DNA of 64,000 nt from Microcystis viridis FACHB-1342 (lineage in GTDB: Bacteria; Cyanobacteriota; Cyanobacteriia; Cyanobacteriales; Microcystaceae): contig NZ_JACJSV010000001.1 in NCBI RefSeq assembly GCF_014698335.1, forward strand, positions 124,001-188,000, written 5' to 3'. Both the position numbers and the translations under genes were made by a program. Positions 8,734 to 18,245 of the stretch are shown here, in pieces. The notes below the pieces were generated by a model. The model did not search any database. It saw only the letters and a program-made list of their open reading frames with translations, and was not told the DNA's origin. Each line of letters starts with the position of its first letter. Within the stretch, counting starts at the first letter, position 1.

Positions 8734-9576
8734 TCAACTTCGCTCGATTGCGTCCACCACTTTACTCACATCTACGATCGCATCCACATCATGGACGCGC
8801 AGGATATTGGCCCCCTTAGCGATCGCTATAGCACAGGCCGCCGCCGTTCCGAAAACTCGTTCTTTTGGGTCATCTTTGCCTGTAATCTCGCCAATAAAGC
8901 GTTTTCTCGACAATCCAATCAAAATAGGTAAATCTAAATCCCGAAATTGCTTTAATTCTCGCAATAACTCAAGATTTTGTGTCCCAGTTTTGGCGAAACC
9001 AATCCCCGGATCGATGATAATATTTTCCCTAGCAATACCCCACTGTAAAGCTTCCTTAACACGATTCTGTAAAAATTCTTTAATTTCCTTGACTAAATCA
9101 TCATAATGTGTTAGAGATTGCATGGTTTGCGGATTGCCCCGCAGGTGCATGAGGATGATGGGAACGGCCAATTTAGCCACCGTCGGCAATAATAGGCGAT
9201 CGAAGGTTCCCCCGGAAATATCATTGATCAAATCGGCCCCGGCGGCGATACCTTGGGCTGCTACAATCGCCCTAGTGGTATCGAGAGAGATAGGAATAGA
9301 ACTTTGTTGTCGAATAGCGGTGATTACGGGGATAACTCGCGATAATTCTGCTTCTAGGCTAATTTCTTGCGCTCCCGGACGGGTGGATTGACCACCGATA
9401 TCGATTATATCAGCCCCAGCCTCGATCATTTTCATCGCCTGTAGCAGGGCATTTTCAACATTGTCAAATTCTCCCCCATCACTAAAACTATCGGGAGTAA
9501 CGTTCAAAACACCCATGATATAGGTGCGTTTTCCCCAAGCAAAAATATGTTCACGAATTACCGTTAAATTAGACAT
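8734..9576 (-). CDS. folP: Dihydropteroate synthase
   Basis: Condenses p-aminobenzoate with dihydropterin pyrophosphate in folate synthesis. Both family signatures are present: GVLNVTPDSFSDGG near the N-terminus and GADIIDIGGQSTRPGA shortly after. NDISGG and the C-terminal RVHDVD motif follow. The start used is the ATG at 9574-9576 (MSNLTVIREH), giving 280 residues; the open frame upstream has no conserved sequence. Confidence 0.96.
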   Translation of the reverse strand: MSNLTVIREHIFAWGKRTYIMGVLNVTPDSFSDGGEFDNVENALLQAMKMIEAGADIIDIGGQSTRPGAQEISLEAELSRVIPVITAIRQQSSIPISLDTTRAIVAAQGIAAGADLINDISGGTFDRLLLPTVAKLAVPIILMHLRGNPQTMQSLTHYDDLVKEIKEFLQNRVKEALQWGIARENIIIDPGIGFAKTGTQNLELLRELKQFRDLDLPILIGLSRKRFIGEITGKDDPKERVFGTAAACAIAIAKGANILRVHDVDAIVDVSKVVDAIERS

Positions 9577-9675
9577 AATACTAAATCCTGCTGAAAAAGT
9601 AGATGAATTATGAATTATGAAGTGGGGAGAATAAATCAAAATAATCTCCTGATAACTGATTACTGACGGTGATAG

Positions 9676-10473
9676 TTAATTTTTAAGTAGAGAAGAATCT
9701 TTTAATTCAAAATAAGCTTGTACTTCTTCTTTCCAGAGTTGATATTTTTCTTGAATTAGTTGATATTGACTGGCAAAATCGAGGTTACAATCAACGAGAT
9801 TGCTATCGATATCGCATTGCACTAATTCCCGTTCGATCAGGGTTTCTCGGATAAATTTTAAACATTCTTGTCTCAAAGTTTCCGCTTGATCGATAATTAG
9901 CTGGACTTGATTAATTGCTCGATCATACAATGGAGTTTGTGAATGAAAAATTTCGGAAGATGCGGCCAGATTTCGCAGTCTATGTAATTGATTTTTCTTT
10001 TCTACTAAACTGGCAATTTTGGGGTTAATTTCAAAAAGCAAGGTTTTCACCAGAGGAGCCAAGCGGCGAGTGTTAATATAATCGTAGTTATTAAGATCTG
10101 ATTTAATCAGGTGTACCTGTTGTAAATCGACGGTAATATCGTGGAATTGGATCTCAGTTTCGGTGATGGTGGGATGAATTGTTTTAACTTTCCACGTGGT
10201 AACAGAAGTCAACTGCTGGCGATCAATATTAACCATTTGCTGCTCCATTTTCAGCACATCGAGGGGAATGCTATAAAGTTTTTTCTCAGGGATATAGATA
10301 ACATCGCTACCGAGAATGCGATCAATTTTAGGACGACGATATAAATAATGATACAGGAATCGATAAAAGCTTTTACTACCTTGAAATATCTGGAGAAATA
10401 ACCAAATTTTCCAGCTAAATAACCCGCTAAGAAAGCGTCCGAATAGATGGGAATTCGAGGAGGAGTTATTCAT
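9676..10473 (-). CDS. Conserved hypothetical protein with N-terminal hydrophobic patch
   Basis: A 265-residue protein without a domain I can name. The N-terminus carries an aromatic/hydrophobic stretch (FLSGLFSWKIWLFLQIFQ) that could be peripheral membrane or one span. The C-terminal half is helical and charged, rich in Gln/Glu/Arg (DQAETLRQECLKFIRETLIER), so partly coiled coil. It sits between folP and a coiled-coil DivIVA-like gene on the same strand, with ~150 bp holding heptad repeats between them. Possibly a cyanobacterial cell-envelope or division accessory, but that is a guess from position. Confidence 0.7.
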   Translation of the reverse strand: MNNSSSNSHLFGRFLSGLFSWKIWLFLQIFQGSKSFYRFLYHYLYRRPKIDRILGSDVIYIPEKKLYSIPLDVLKMEQQMVNIDRQQLTSVTTWKVKTIHPTITETEIQFHDITVDLQQVHLIKSDLNNYDYINTRRLAPLVKTLLFEINPKIASLVEKKNQLHRLRNLAASSEIFHSQTPLYDRAINQVQLIIDQAETLRQECLKFIRETLIERELVQCDIDSNLVDCNLDFASQYQLIQEKYQLWKEEVQAYFELKDSSLLKN

Positions 10474-10592
10474 GAAATTCCGTTATCAGTTATCGGTGAG
10501 GAATCGGAGGTTTGGTTCTTTTCAGCGATCGGTAAATAGTAAAGAGTAATCAGGGATAAAGATAACTAACTAATTAACTTAAAACTTACATC

Positions 10593-10623
10593 TGATAACT
10601 GATAACTGATAACTGATAACTGA
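10593..10623. repeat. Heptad repeat (TGATAAC)x4
   Basis: Four perfect TGATAAC units plus TGA immediately abut the stop codon of the minus-strand coiled-coil gene (stop at 10624-10626). This is the same arrangement as at 3917. Confidence 0.85.
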
Positions 10624-11283
10624 TTAAGGACGTTCTCCGGGTAGATTTTTTGAAGATGTTGGTTTCGATCTTACCTGTTGACGACCGTTGCGGATAACTT
10701 GTAACATTTGCCCTAATTGTCGATCGAGATCTTCTAAAACCGCTTCAGCATAGTCGTCAGCGCCTTTTTGAATTTCATGACATTCAGCTTGGGTTTTTTG
10801 TCGTAACTGTTGTACTTCCTGCAAGGTGCTGTGACGCATCTGTTCGATTTCATCGAGGGTTTGTTGTTGCAAGGATTCGCATTCCTGTTGAACCCGTTGA
10901 CGAATTTGGGCCGCTTGCCGTTCTGCTTGTTGAATAATACCGGACTCGTCGAGAATTTGGGCGGCTCTTTGTTGAGCGGAACGCAGGACTTGTTGAGCGT
11001 ATTCCTCTGCTTTAGTGATAATTTCCTGTTCTTCCTGCAAAATTGCTAAAGCTTTCTGTACTGCCGGTGGCACGGTTTCATAGATAAGATCGATTTGTTC
11101 AGCTATCTGTCCCTCATCGATCATTGTCCAACGGGTGAGGGGGATATGGAAACTATCAAAAATCATCTCTTGCAGACGCGCCAAATCCTGATAGATATCG
11201 AAATCGACGGGTGGACTGGGAACCCCACTATTAGAAGTGTTAGGTACTGCTTTTCTGGGATCATTAGGTTCTCGGCGCGCCAT
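10624..11283 (-). CDS. DivIVA/Cdv3-like coiled-coil protein
   Basis: A 219-residue protein. A short N-terminal region (VDFDIYQDLARLQEMIFDSFHIPLTRW) precedes a long Glu/Gln/Ala coiled coil from about residue 80 to 190. Heptads such as EYAQQVLRSAQQRAAQIL and QAAQIRQRVQQECESLQQQ are evident. Cyanobacterial DivIVA-like Cdv3 proteins have this size and layout and act in septum placement. I infer the relationship from architecture, since coiled coils are poor family markers. It is followed by coaD in opposite order (coaD upstream, 36 bp), so the two may be co-transcribed. Confidence 0.6.
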   Translation of the reverse strand: MARREPNDPRKAVPNTSNSGVPSPPVDFDIYQDLARLQEMIFDSFHIPLTRWTMIDEGQIAEQIDLIYETVPPAVQKALAILQEEQEIITKAEEYAQQVLRSAQQRAAQILDESGIIQQAERQAAQIRQRVQQECESLQQQTLDEIEQMRHSTLQEVQQLRQKTQAECHEIQKGADDYAEAVLEDLDRQLGQMLQVIRNGRQQVRSKPTSSKNLPGERP

Positions 11284-11319
11284 AGGTTCAGATCGTCCTC
11301 ATTACTGTATTTTAGTATG

Positions 11320-11793
11320 TTAACTGTAGTATGAGTAAATATCCCTAGAAACGTTTTCCGGGACTAGATGACTGACGGAGCCACCGAATTGAGCGATTTC
11401 TTTAACCACGCTACTACTTAAAAAACTATATTCTTTAGTGGTGGCCAAAAAAACCGTTTCGATTCCTTCCCAGAGAGTTTTATTGGTATGTGCCATTTGC
11501 AGTTCTTTTTCAAAGTCTGAGAGAACCCGCAACCCCCGCAACAGCACCTTAGCACCTTTCAATCTGGCATATTCAACCGTTAATCCTGAAAAACTGTCTA
11601 TCTCAACGTTTTTCAGGTGTTTTGTACAGTAGCTGATCTGTTCTATGCGTTGTTCGACGCTAAACAGGGGGTTTTTATGGGGATTGCAGAGAACTGCCAC
11701 GATTACTCGCTCGAATAGTGGCACACTGCGTTCGATAATATCTAAATGACCGAGTGTAACTGGATCGAAGCTGCCGGGGTAGATGGCGATCAT
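11320..11793 (-). CDS. coaD: Phosphopantetheine adenylyltransferase
   Basis: Penultimate step of coenzyme A synthesis: ATP plus 4'-phosphopantetheine to dephospho-CoA. The nucleotidyltransferase signature is [16 protein letters not shown] (T/HxGH as TLGH, residues ~7-22). The C-terminal [19 protein letters not shown] matches the family ISSTxVRE motif. Length 157 is standard. Its start overlaps the stop of the upstream DUF427 gene by 4 bp, suggesting translational coupling. Confidence 0.97.
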   Translation of the reverse strand: MIAIYPGSFDPVTLGHLDIIERSVPLFERVIVAVLCNPHKNPLFSVEQRIEQISYCTKHLKNVEIDSFSGLTVEYARLKGAKVLLRGLRVLSDFEKELQMAHTNKTLWEGIETVFLATTKEYSFLSSSVVKEIAQFGGSVSHLVPENVSRDIYSYYS

Positions 11794-12074
11794 TTCTCAA
11801 CCTGCACACCTCGCCAAAAAGCGATATATCCTTTAATATTTTGGGCTTTTGGCTTAGGATCGGGATAATACCAAGCGGCATCTTTATTGTCTTGTCCATC
11901 TACCCTGAGAGTATAGTAACTAGCCTCTCCTTTCCAAGAACAAATGGTATGGGTGTTACTGGGTTGGAAATATTCAGCTTTGACGGTATCGGGGGGAAAA
12001 TAGTAGTTTCCCTCGACAATTTCGCAGTTATCGCTTTCCGCTACCACTGCACCATTCCAAATCGCCTTTGCCAT
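11790..12074 (-). CDS. DUF427 family protein
   Basis: A 94-residue DUF427 protein with the family core ([10 protein letters not shown] near the start, [10 protein letters not shown], and [14 protein letters not shown]). The family is a small beta-rich fold of unknown biochemical role, widespread in bacteria and fungi. It overlaps coaD by 4 bp and lies 33 bp after trxA on the same strand, so trxA-DUF427-coaD could be one transcript. Confidence 0.88.
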   Translation of the reverse strand: MAKAIWNGAVVAESDNCEIVEGNYYFPPDTVKAEYFQPSNTHTICSWKGEASYYTLRVDGQDNKDAAWYYPDPKPKAQNIKGYIAFWRGVQVEK

Positions 12075-12107
12075 GACACTAACTCCTAGTTCTGTTTCAA
12101 AATTATC

Positions 12108-12425
12108 TTACAACAGAGTTTGTAAATGTTGAACCAGTTGGTTAACCTGCACCACTCCCTCAATTCGATCGATCGGTTGACCATTTTTAAAGACTACTAA
12201 AGTCGGTAAAGCTTGAATACCGTACTTAGTGGCTAAATTGGGATATTTGTCTGTATCAATTTTGACAATTTGTAGGCGATTTTTGAAATACATTCCCGTT
12301 TGTTCTAGAATCGGAGCCATCATTTGACAAGGACCACACCAAGTGGCATAGAAATCCACTAACACGGGAAGATTAGTGGTTTGCAACAGTTCCTCAAAAC
12401 TGGAAAACTCTTTTTTGACTGCCAT
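12108..12425 (-). CDS. trxA: Thioredoxin
   Basis: A 105-residue thioredoxin with the redox-active WCGPC motif (residues ~29-33, in FYATWCGPCQMMAP). The cis-proline loop (GIQALPTLVVFKNG) is also present. It reduces disulfides of target proteins and, in cyanobacteria, links photosynthetic electron flow to Calvin cycle enzymes. Cyanobacteria carry several thioredoxins; the subtype is not assigned here. Confidence 0.96.
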   Translation of the reverse strand: MAVKKEFSSFEELLQTTNLPVLVDFYATWCGPCQMMAPILEQTGMYFKNRLQIVKIDTDKYPNLATKYGIQALPTLVVFKNGQPIDRIEGVVQVNQLVQHLQTLL

Positions 12426-12789
12426 AAATTGTCACCTCGCCAGAAAAATAGCCTTTTTCCTACTATAGCTTTTCTACTGAAGGGGTGACAACGAGGTTGA
12501 AGTCTAGGCTGGGTGTGGGGTGTGGGGTGTGGGGTGTGGGGAAAATCTCCTCGCTGTCAGCCGTCAAATTCATTAACTTACTTAAGCTTAAACCTGATTC
12601 TCTCGTCCTCATTTCGGGGAAAGTCTCAAGGTTTTTCCCTACACCTTACCCCCACACCCTGTTTCACTTTCAATCTGCTTGTCACCCCTTGAGACTTTTC
12701 TTTTTCTATATGCTCCTTGATTTCTCCAGAGCAGTCATCGATCGCCGGGAAAATGCTAAGTTAGGTAAAGACTCGACAGCCAAATCTCC
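12426..12789. other. Intergenic region with GTGTGGG tandem repeat
   Basis: A 364-bp gap between divergent trxA and map. It contains a short tandem array of GGGTGTG-type units near 12510-12541, and further CCCCACACC-like sequence on the opposite strand near 12640-12660, giving potential base pairing between the two. No convincing gene. Both promoters presumably lie here but I cannot place them. Confidence 0.6.
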
Positions 12790-13635
12790 ATGAACATCCT
12801 AACCAAGCTGCTTTTTCCCGAAACTAAAACCCCAGAGCAAGTAGGTTCACCGCGAGTACAGAAAAGCCGCCGGGGAATCGAAACCAAATCCGCCGCAGAA
12901 ATCGTTATTATGCGACAAGCGGGTAAAATTGCCGCCACAGTCCTTAAGGAAATCGCCGAGATCGCTCAACCCGGGATGACGACGGCGGATCTGGATGTCT
13001 ATGCGGAAAAACGTATCCGCGCAATGGGTGCTACTCCCAGTTTTAAAGGTTATTATGGCTTTCCTGCCTCGATTTGTGCCTCCGTCGATAACGAAGTCGT
13101 TCACGGTATCCCTAGCCCGAAAAAACGCCTCAAAGCCGGTTCTGTGTTAAAGGTAGATACGGGGGCCTACTACCAAGGTTATCATGGGGATTCCTGTATC
13201 ACGATCGCGATCGGTTCCGTCTCTCCCAAAGCCGCAAAATTAATCCGCGTAGCGGAAGAAGCTTTATATAAAGGCATAAATCAGGTAAAAGCGGGCAATT
13301 ATCTGCTCGATATCGCAGCAGCGATCGAAGATCACGTTCAAGCTAACGGTTTCCAGGTGGTAGAAGATTTTACCGGCCATGGAGTCGGCAGAAATCTCCA
13401 CGAAGAACCTTCGGTATTTAATTTTCGCACTAATCAGTTACCCAATGTCAAACTCCGCGCCGGGATGACTCTGGCAATTGAACCAATTGTCAATGCGGGA
13501 TCTAAACATACCAGAACTTTGCGCGATCGTTGGACGGTGGTGACGATGGATAATGCTCTCTCCGCTCAATTTGAGCATACTGTCTTAGTAACCGCCACAG
13601 GTTACGAAATCTTAACCGATCGCAATAACCTATAA
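12790..13635 (+). CDS. map: Methionine aminopeptidase, type I
   Basis: Removes the initiator methionine. The metal ligands are visible as [18 protein letters not shown] (two Asp), [14 protein letters not shown] (His), and IEPIVNAG and QFEHTVLVT (two Glu). At 281 residues it has about 30 extra N-terminal residues ([20 protein letters not shown]) before the canonical start, a basic linker seen in some cyanobacterial forms. Cyanobacteria often encode more than one Map. Confidence 0.95.
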   Translation: MNILTKLLFPETKTPEQVGSPRVQKSRRGIETKSAAEIVIMRQAGKIAATVLKEIAEIAQPGMTTADLDVYAEKRIRAMGATPSFKGYYGFPASICASVDNEVVHGIPSPKKRLKAGSVLKVDTGAYYQGYHGDSCITIAIGSVSPKAAKLIRVAEEALYKGINQVKAGNYLLDIAAAIEDHVQANGFQVVEDFTGHGVGRNLHEEPSVFNFRTNQLPNVKLRAGMTLAIEPIVNAGSKHTRTLRDRWTVVTMDNALSAQFEHTVLVTATGYEILTDRNNL

Positions 13636-13703
13636 AATTGTCTATAGATTTTTTGCTCCGGAATCTTAATTGAAAATTTATTTAGTGGCAGGATTTAGTC
13701 AAA

Positions 13704-14105
13704 ATGTTTAAAAATATCGTTGTTGCCTTAGATTGTGGGGAATCATCCCATCGAGTCCTTCATGCTTTGAATTCCCTCTCGCTAACGGCAAATTCTTACA
13801 TCATCATCACCCATATTCTTGGTAAGGAGGGAGATGAATCGGCAGTGGATCGCCCTCACCCCTCCCGTGAGATCATTGAAGATCAATTGCGCTGCTATCA
13901 ATCCCAGATTGCTACCCCTAGTGAAATCGAGGTCATCTTTGGCGATCCAGCGGAGGAAATTATTCGTTTAGCTAATATCTATCAAGCTGATCTGATCGTG
14001 ATCGGCAGCCGGGGATTAACGGGAGTTCAACGGGTGATCGAAGATTCTGTTAGTAGTCTCGTGGTGGCAGAAGCTACCTGTTCCGTATTGGTGGTGAAAG
14101 CATAG
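13704..14105 (+). CDS. Universal stress protein family (UspA-like)
   Basis: A 133-residue single Usp domain. The N-terminal strand is KNIVVALDCGESS. The ATP-binding-type signature GSRGLTGVQRVIEDSVSSLVV sits near the C-terminus, ending CSVLVVKA. The GxxGxxxxG(S/V) pattern suggests nucleotide binding. The physiological trigger is not evident. It begins 68 bp after map on the same strand. Confidence 0.92.
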   Translation: MFKNIVVALDCGESSHRVLHALNSLSLTANSYIIITHILGKEGDESAVDRPHPSREIIEDQLRCYQSQIATPSEIEVIFGDPAEEIIRLANIYQADLIVIGSRGLTGVQRVIEDSVSSLVVAEATCSVLVVKA

Positions 14106-14151
14106 CAGCCAGCATTAAGCTAGAAAAGGTACTCTGGAAAGAGCGCCTAAG

Positions 14152-14369
14152 TAGGGTTTGCTGAATAAATCTAAAAACCTTGTTAGATAAGGCTTTTAGA
14201 CTTTTTTGACCTCAAAAAGTGCTGACCATTGGAGTGATCGGGGGTAAAATTCCTGGACTTTTTCCCTGAAAATTAGGTAACTGACTACCTCAAAATCGGT
14301 AAAACCCCACACCCCACACCCCACACCCCACACCCTGTCCCCACGAAAAACTTTTTGCCGCAAACCCTA
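14152..14369. mobile_element. MITE-like element with TAGGGTTTGC inverted termini
   Basis: TAGGGTTTGC at 14152-14161 and its exact reverse complement GCAAACCCTA at 14360-14369 bound a 218-bp noncoding segment, a typical MITE size. Its interior ends in a CCCCACA tandem run (~14304-14337). A related right end (ATCGGTAAAACCCCA...CAGCAAACCCTAA) occurs at ~56700-56735, so the element is repeated in this genome. No transposase is encoded, so mobilisation would need a partner element. Confidence 0.7.
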
Positions 14370-14469
14370 AGTAGTCTTGAGCAGCACTGCTGACTAAAAT
14401 TTGCAAATCTTATTTTTCCCCGATGTTTTCCCCCATACATTCCCCGGTATTTCCCCACTCACTCCCCAG

Positions 14470-14499
14470 TTTTCCACAGTTTACCCGGACTTTTCCACA
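14470..14499 (+). promoter_or_regulatory. Pair of DnaA-box-like sites TTTTCCACA
   Basis: Two identical TTTTCCACA nonamers at 14470-14478 and 14491-14499, same orientation and 21 bp apart (two helical turns), lie in a C/T-rich noncoding stretch. This is the DnaA-box form reported for several cyanobacteria. They could titrate DnaA or regulate a neighbour. The larger cluster near dnaN (44321-44443) is the better origin candidate. The rest of the 14370-14762 gap shows no gene. Confidence 0.5.
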
Positions 14500-14762
14500 G
14501 GCAACAGCGATAGAATCGGCACTTGCTTCTAGAAAAAATTAATCTTGATTGTCAAAATCCCCATCGATAGATACTGAGTTAATGTTAAGTTAAGTAAATA
14601 AAATCTGGCTCTAACCCTTATTCCCTCGTAAATATTAAGTTTTTCTAAAGCATTCCTTTACATCTGGTAATATTGCAACTCCCTCCAACTTGGCTCACAA
14701 TAGTCCTTACTGTCCACTGCACCAGTCAGGGATTTCCCCACTTCCGATCAGAGGTAAACGAT

Positions 14763-14987
14763 ATGAATACATCAGTCAGTATCTTGGCAGAAATCCCCGA
14801 AATTCTCCACCAATCCCTACAACAATACCTAGAAACTCACCCCGGTTGGGATCAAGATGGTGTGTTTACGGCGGCATTGTCATTTTTTCTGCTTAATTGT
14901 CAATCCCCCGAAAGGATGAATTTTGAGGAACAAAATAGCTGTGCCAAGGTTTATCTAGAAACTTTGTTCCAGCGCTCGGAGTGCTAA
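14763..14987 (+). CDS. DUF2811 small protein
   Basis: A 74-residue protein typical of DUF2811, a short cyanobacterial family. Markers are SILAEIPEILHQSLQQYLE, then HPGWDQDGVFTAALSFFLL, with a KVYLETLF end. The start is the ATG at 14763 (MNTSVSILAE) preceded by AGAGGTAA; an earlier in-frame codon has no support. Function unknown; the ribbon-helix-helix-like amphipathic pattern is only suggestive. It lies just upstream of pth. Confidence 0.85.
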   Translation: MNTSVSILAEIPEILHQSLQQYLETHPGWDQDGVFTAALSFFLLNCQSPERMNFEEQNSCAKVYLETLFQRSEC

Positions 14988-15036
14988 TTCGGTGATAATA
15001 AGAGTCGGGTCCTGGTTAAAAACCCGATTTTCCCCT

Positions 15037-15663
15037 ATGAATTCCGATAAAACCCCTAATTTAATCATTCCTCAGCTAATTATCGGTTTGGGTAATCCCG
15101 AACCCAAATATGATCGCACCCGTCATAATATCGGTTTTGAAGCTGTGGACTCATTAGCGCGGGATTGGGGGTTATCTTGGCGGGAAAACAAGCGATTTCA
15201 AGGTTTTATCGCCGAGGGTGACGGTCCTTTCCCAGGCAAAATTCGTCTCTTGAAACCCCAAACCTATATGAATCGCTCCGGGCAATCGGTGCGATCGGTG
15301 CTGGACTGGTATAAACTAGCTCCAGAGTCGATTTTAGTCATTTACGATGATATGGATCTGCCCCTAGGCCGGTTGAGAATCCGTCTATCGGGATCGGCGG
15401 GCGGACACAACGGTATTAAATCGATGATTGCCCACGTTGGCACGGAAAACTTCGCTCGTTTACGCATAGGAATCGGTAAATCAAGCGAAAAAGCGACTAT
15501 TTCCCACGTTTTAGGCCGATTCACCCCCCAAGAAAACCAAGTAATCTTGAAAGTGTTAGACTTGTCCAGAAAAGCGATCGAACTTGGTCTCAAACAGGGG
15601 TTACAAAAGGCAATGAGTCTCTACAATAATCAAAGTGTAGAGATTGGCTCTAATCTATGCTGA
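15037..15663 (+). CDS. pth: Peptidyl-tRNA hydrolase
   Basis: Releases tRNA from stalled peptidyl-tRNA. Family signatures are IIGLGNPEPKYDRTRHNIGFEAVD (active-site His in RHNIGF), KPQTYMNRSG, and VIYDDMDLPLGRLRIR with GSAGGHNGIKS. The ATG at 15037 gives 208 residues starting close to the conserved core; a GTG at 14992 would add 15 residues and also be possible. Confidence 0.96.
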   Translation: MNSDKTPNLIIPQLIIGLGNPEPKYDRTRHNIGFEAVDSLARDWGLSWRENKRFQGFIAEGDGPFPGKIRLLKPQTYMNRSGQSVRSVLDWYKLAPESILVIYDDMDLPLGRLRIRLSGSAGGHNGIKSMIAHVGTENFARLRIGIGKSSEKATISHVLGRFTPQENQVILKVLDLSRKAIELGLKQGLQKAMSLYNNQSVEIGSNLC

Positions 15664-15797
15664 TAGCAAATAAGCCTGATTTTAGTAATGGTTATAATCG
15701 CCATTTTCGTCTATGCTCCTACAGAACCCTTGCTTAAATTTTGATCGCCCTTTGCTAGATTAGGTCAATTTTTATCCTCGATATTAGTAGTTTAAGT

Positions 15798-18125
15798 ATG
15801 ATTAATCGCCAAAGTTTGCGGAGATTCGTCCACAGGTTTAATCTCATTTTATTGATAATCGCTACAGTTTTTTGTCTTTGGAGTAATCCCGCTTTTGCCC
15901 ATCGTCCCCATGATGTGATTAGTCAAGTGGAAGTTTCTCGTGATTTCCAGACAGATAATACGGTATATATATTAGTGCGAAATAACTTTTATAAGTCTAG
16001 GGATGGAGGTAGCAGCTGGACAAGATTAATTCAAGGTTTAGATTATACGGGGGAATTAAGTTCCTTATCCCTATCTCCCCTCAATAAAAATATTCTCTAT
16101 CTAGCTTCAAGATCCAATGGTATTTATAAAAGTGAAGATGCGGGGGAATCTTGGCAGAAAGTTAATCAGGGTTTAGAAACTAACTTTATTAACTTCCTAG
16201 AAATTGCCCCTTCCGATCCCAATATAGCAGCAGCAGTGGGATTAGAAAAAGGGGTTTATTTAACCGAAGATGGTGGTAAAAATTGGTCAAATATTTTCCC
16301 CACCACGGCACTGATAACCTCTCTAGCTATTACTCCCAGCAATCCTGATCAGATTTTTTTCGGGGATGAACAGGGTAAATTATACACTTCCTCCGATGGG
16401 GGAAAAACTTGGCAGAATCTCCCCTTACCTGCTAATATGGGGGCAGTAGATACAATTGCTTTTTCTCCTAATTTAGACAGGGATAAAACCTTTTTTGTCG
16501 GCACAAAAGAAGCGGGTATTTTTAAAACCGTTGATGATGGTAAAACCTTCCAAGCTGTTAACGAAGGAATTAAAGATAAAATCATCGAAGACATCGTTAT
16601 TTCTCCCGACTATGCTCAAAACTCCACTCTTTATGCCATTACTTGGCATGACGGAATGTATGTTTCTCAGGATGGGGGCAAAAGTTGGAAAAAAATGAGC
16701 GAGGGTTTAACCAAAGATAAACAGGCTGATGATTATAAAGTTCCCCACTTTATGGATTTAAAAATAGTTCAAGATACGATGTTTTTGGGGGGATTTAATG
16801 GCTTATTTAAAACCACAGATAGCGGCAAACAATGGCAGGAAATAGAAACTTTAGCCCGGGCAACAGTTATAGCTATGGCGGTTTCTCCTAATTATGCCCA
16901 GGATGGTACTGTCGTCATTGCTAATTATATAGGCAATATCTTCATCAGTCGGGATAAAGGGGAAACTTGGACACCAATTAATCGCGGTTTAGAGGTTTAT
17001 CGACTTGGTAAAGATCCCGAAGAATCAGGACAAGATCCCCGGCGTTTCTTTGACATTGCCTTTTCTCCTAACTATGGAGAAGATAGAACTATTTTTGCGG
17101 GGTTTTTACGCAATAAATTTGCCAAATCCGATAACAGTGGTGATTTATGGAAAATTATCGAAATCGATCAGAAAGTCCGCGGTCCGAGGATAGTTCCTTC
17201 CCCAGATTTTGCCAAGGATAAAACTCTTTTTCTCACCAATCAGGAGGGCAGAATATTTCGTTCTACCGATGGAGGAAATACGGTTAAAAATATTAGTGAA
17301 GTGGGCAGAATTTTCGGTAATTATGCCCCTGCTATGGTAGCTTCCCCCGATTTTGCTAAGGATAAAACTTTGTTTGTCACGGGAAAAGAGGGTATTTATC
17401 AAAGTGTTGATGGTGGACTAACTTGGAAAAATGTCAGCCAAGGAACACCTCTATCAAAAACCCCTAATGTACAGTTGGCAATGTCTCCCAATTATCCCAA
17501 GGATGGAACTATTTTTGCTGGGACAGTTTCTGGTTTGTTTGTCAGCAAAGATGGGGCTAAAAGTTGGACAAAATTAGAGAAACCGGGGTTTAATCCCAAT
17601 ACTTCGGTAGAAACCATTGCTATCTCTCCTGATTATGCTAATGATCGCACGGTAATGGTTAGTTTACAGGGAGATGGTTTGTTTAAATCTACCGATGGTG
17701 GGGAAACTTTTAGATCAATTGGTGATCCTAAAATACCCCTAGTGAAAATTCATAGTATCCCTTCCTCTGGTATCTCCGTCCAGTTTTCTCCTAATTATGC
17801 TCAAGATAAAACTTTATTCGGTTTTGGTGGCGCTAAAACTACAGTTTTTCGTTCCACCGATGGGGGAGAAACTTGGACAAGTGTAACTATTTCTCCTCAC
17901 GAGGAAGAAGATACACCCCGCTATAAAATCGGTGAGTTTTTCTTTAGTCCCCTTGGCGCAATCTTGCGCTTAGTTGTACCGATTCTCCTAGCAATCGTCG
18001 CTTATTTTCTGGTGGGTTTCCTGAAACTGGAGAAAATTATTAATCTTCCTAAATCCTTCTTCCGCATGACAGGAGCATTGATGATTTTTCTGTTTGTTTT
18101 CTTCGTTATCATTACCCAAGTTTAG
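15798..18125 (+). CDS. Secreted/membrane-anchored BNR (Asp-box) repeat beta-propeller protein
   Basis: A 775-residue protein with an N-terminal signal segment (FNLILLIIATVFCLW, then NPAFAHRP, a likely cleavage region ~residue 35). A long series of Asp-box/BNR repeats follows, of the form S-x-D-G-G-x-T/S-W (SRDGGSSW, TEDGGKNW, SSDGGKTW, SQDGGKSW, STDGGETW). I count about 14, enough for one or two sortilin/VPS10-like propellers. Two hydrophobic helices at the C-terminus (LRLVVPILLAIVAYFLVGFL and ALMIFLFVFFVIITQV) would anchor it, placing the propeller outside the cytoplasm. Ycf48 shares the repeat type, but this is much larger. Ligand unknown. Confidence 0.85.
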   Translation: MINRQSLRRFVHRFNLILLIIATVFCLWSNPAFAHRPHDVISQVEVSRDFQTDNTVYILVRNNFYKSRDGGSSWTRLIQGLDYTGELSSLSLSPLNKNILYLASRSNGIYKSEDAGESWQKVNQGLETNFINFLEIAPSDPNIAAAVGLEKGVYLTEDGGKNWSNIFPTTALITSLAITPSNPDQIFFGDEQGKLYTSSDGGKTWQNLPLPANMGAVDTIAFSPNLDRDKTFFVGTKEAGIFKTVDDGKTFQAVNEGIKDKIIEDIVISPDYAQNSTLYAITWHDGMYVSQDGGKSWKKMSEGLTKDKQADDYKVPHFMDLKIVQDTMFLGGFNGLFKTTDSGKQWQEIETLARATVIAMAVSPNYAQDGTVVIANYIGNIFISRDKGETWTPINRGLEVYRLGKDPEESGQDPRRFFDIAFSPNYGEDRTIFAGFLRNKFAKSDNSGDLWKIIEIDQKVRGPRIVPSPDFAKDKTLFLTNQEGRIFRSTDGGNTVKNISEVGRIFGNYAPAMVASPDFAKDKTLFVTGKEGIYQSVDGGLTWKNVSQGTPLSKTPNVQLAMSPNYPKDGTIFAGTVSGLFVSKDGAKSWTKLEKPGFNPNTSVETIAISPDYANDRTVMVSLQGDGLFKSTDGGETFRSIGDPKIPLVKIHSIPSSGISVQFSPNYAQDKTLFGFGGAKTTVFRSTDGGETWTSVTISPHEEEDTPRYKIGEFFFSPLGAILRLVVPILLAIVAYFLVGFLKLEKIINLPKSFFRMTGALMIFLFVFFVIITQV

Positions 18126-18139
18126 GAGAAATTTTGACC

Positions 18140-18162
18140 GGCGGGGCTTGACAAATCCCGCC
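18140..18162 (+). terminator. Possible hairpin after BNR-repeat gene
   Basis: GGCGGG and CCCGCC flank an 11-nt loop 15 bp past the stop codon. No T-tract follows, so it could be a weak terminator or a processing/stability hairpin between two convergent genes. Confidence 0.4.
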
Positions 18163-18245
18163 GCTTGCCATATACTTATATGTACAATGGGAATCCGTGC
18201 CTGCCTGCGACCTCTGATTTTTGTGGCAGTTATCCCCTCACAGAA

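Noticed and set aside
12485-12793. Plus-strand frame before map
   Set aside because: It runs through the GTGTGGG simple repeat and has no recognisable protein features.
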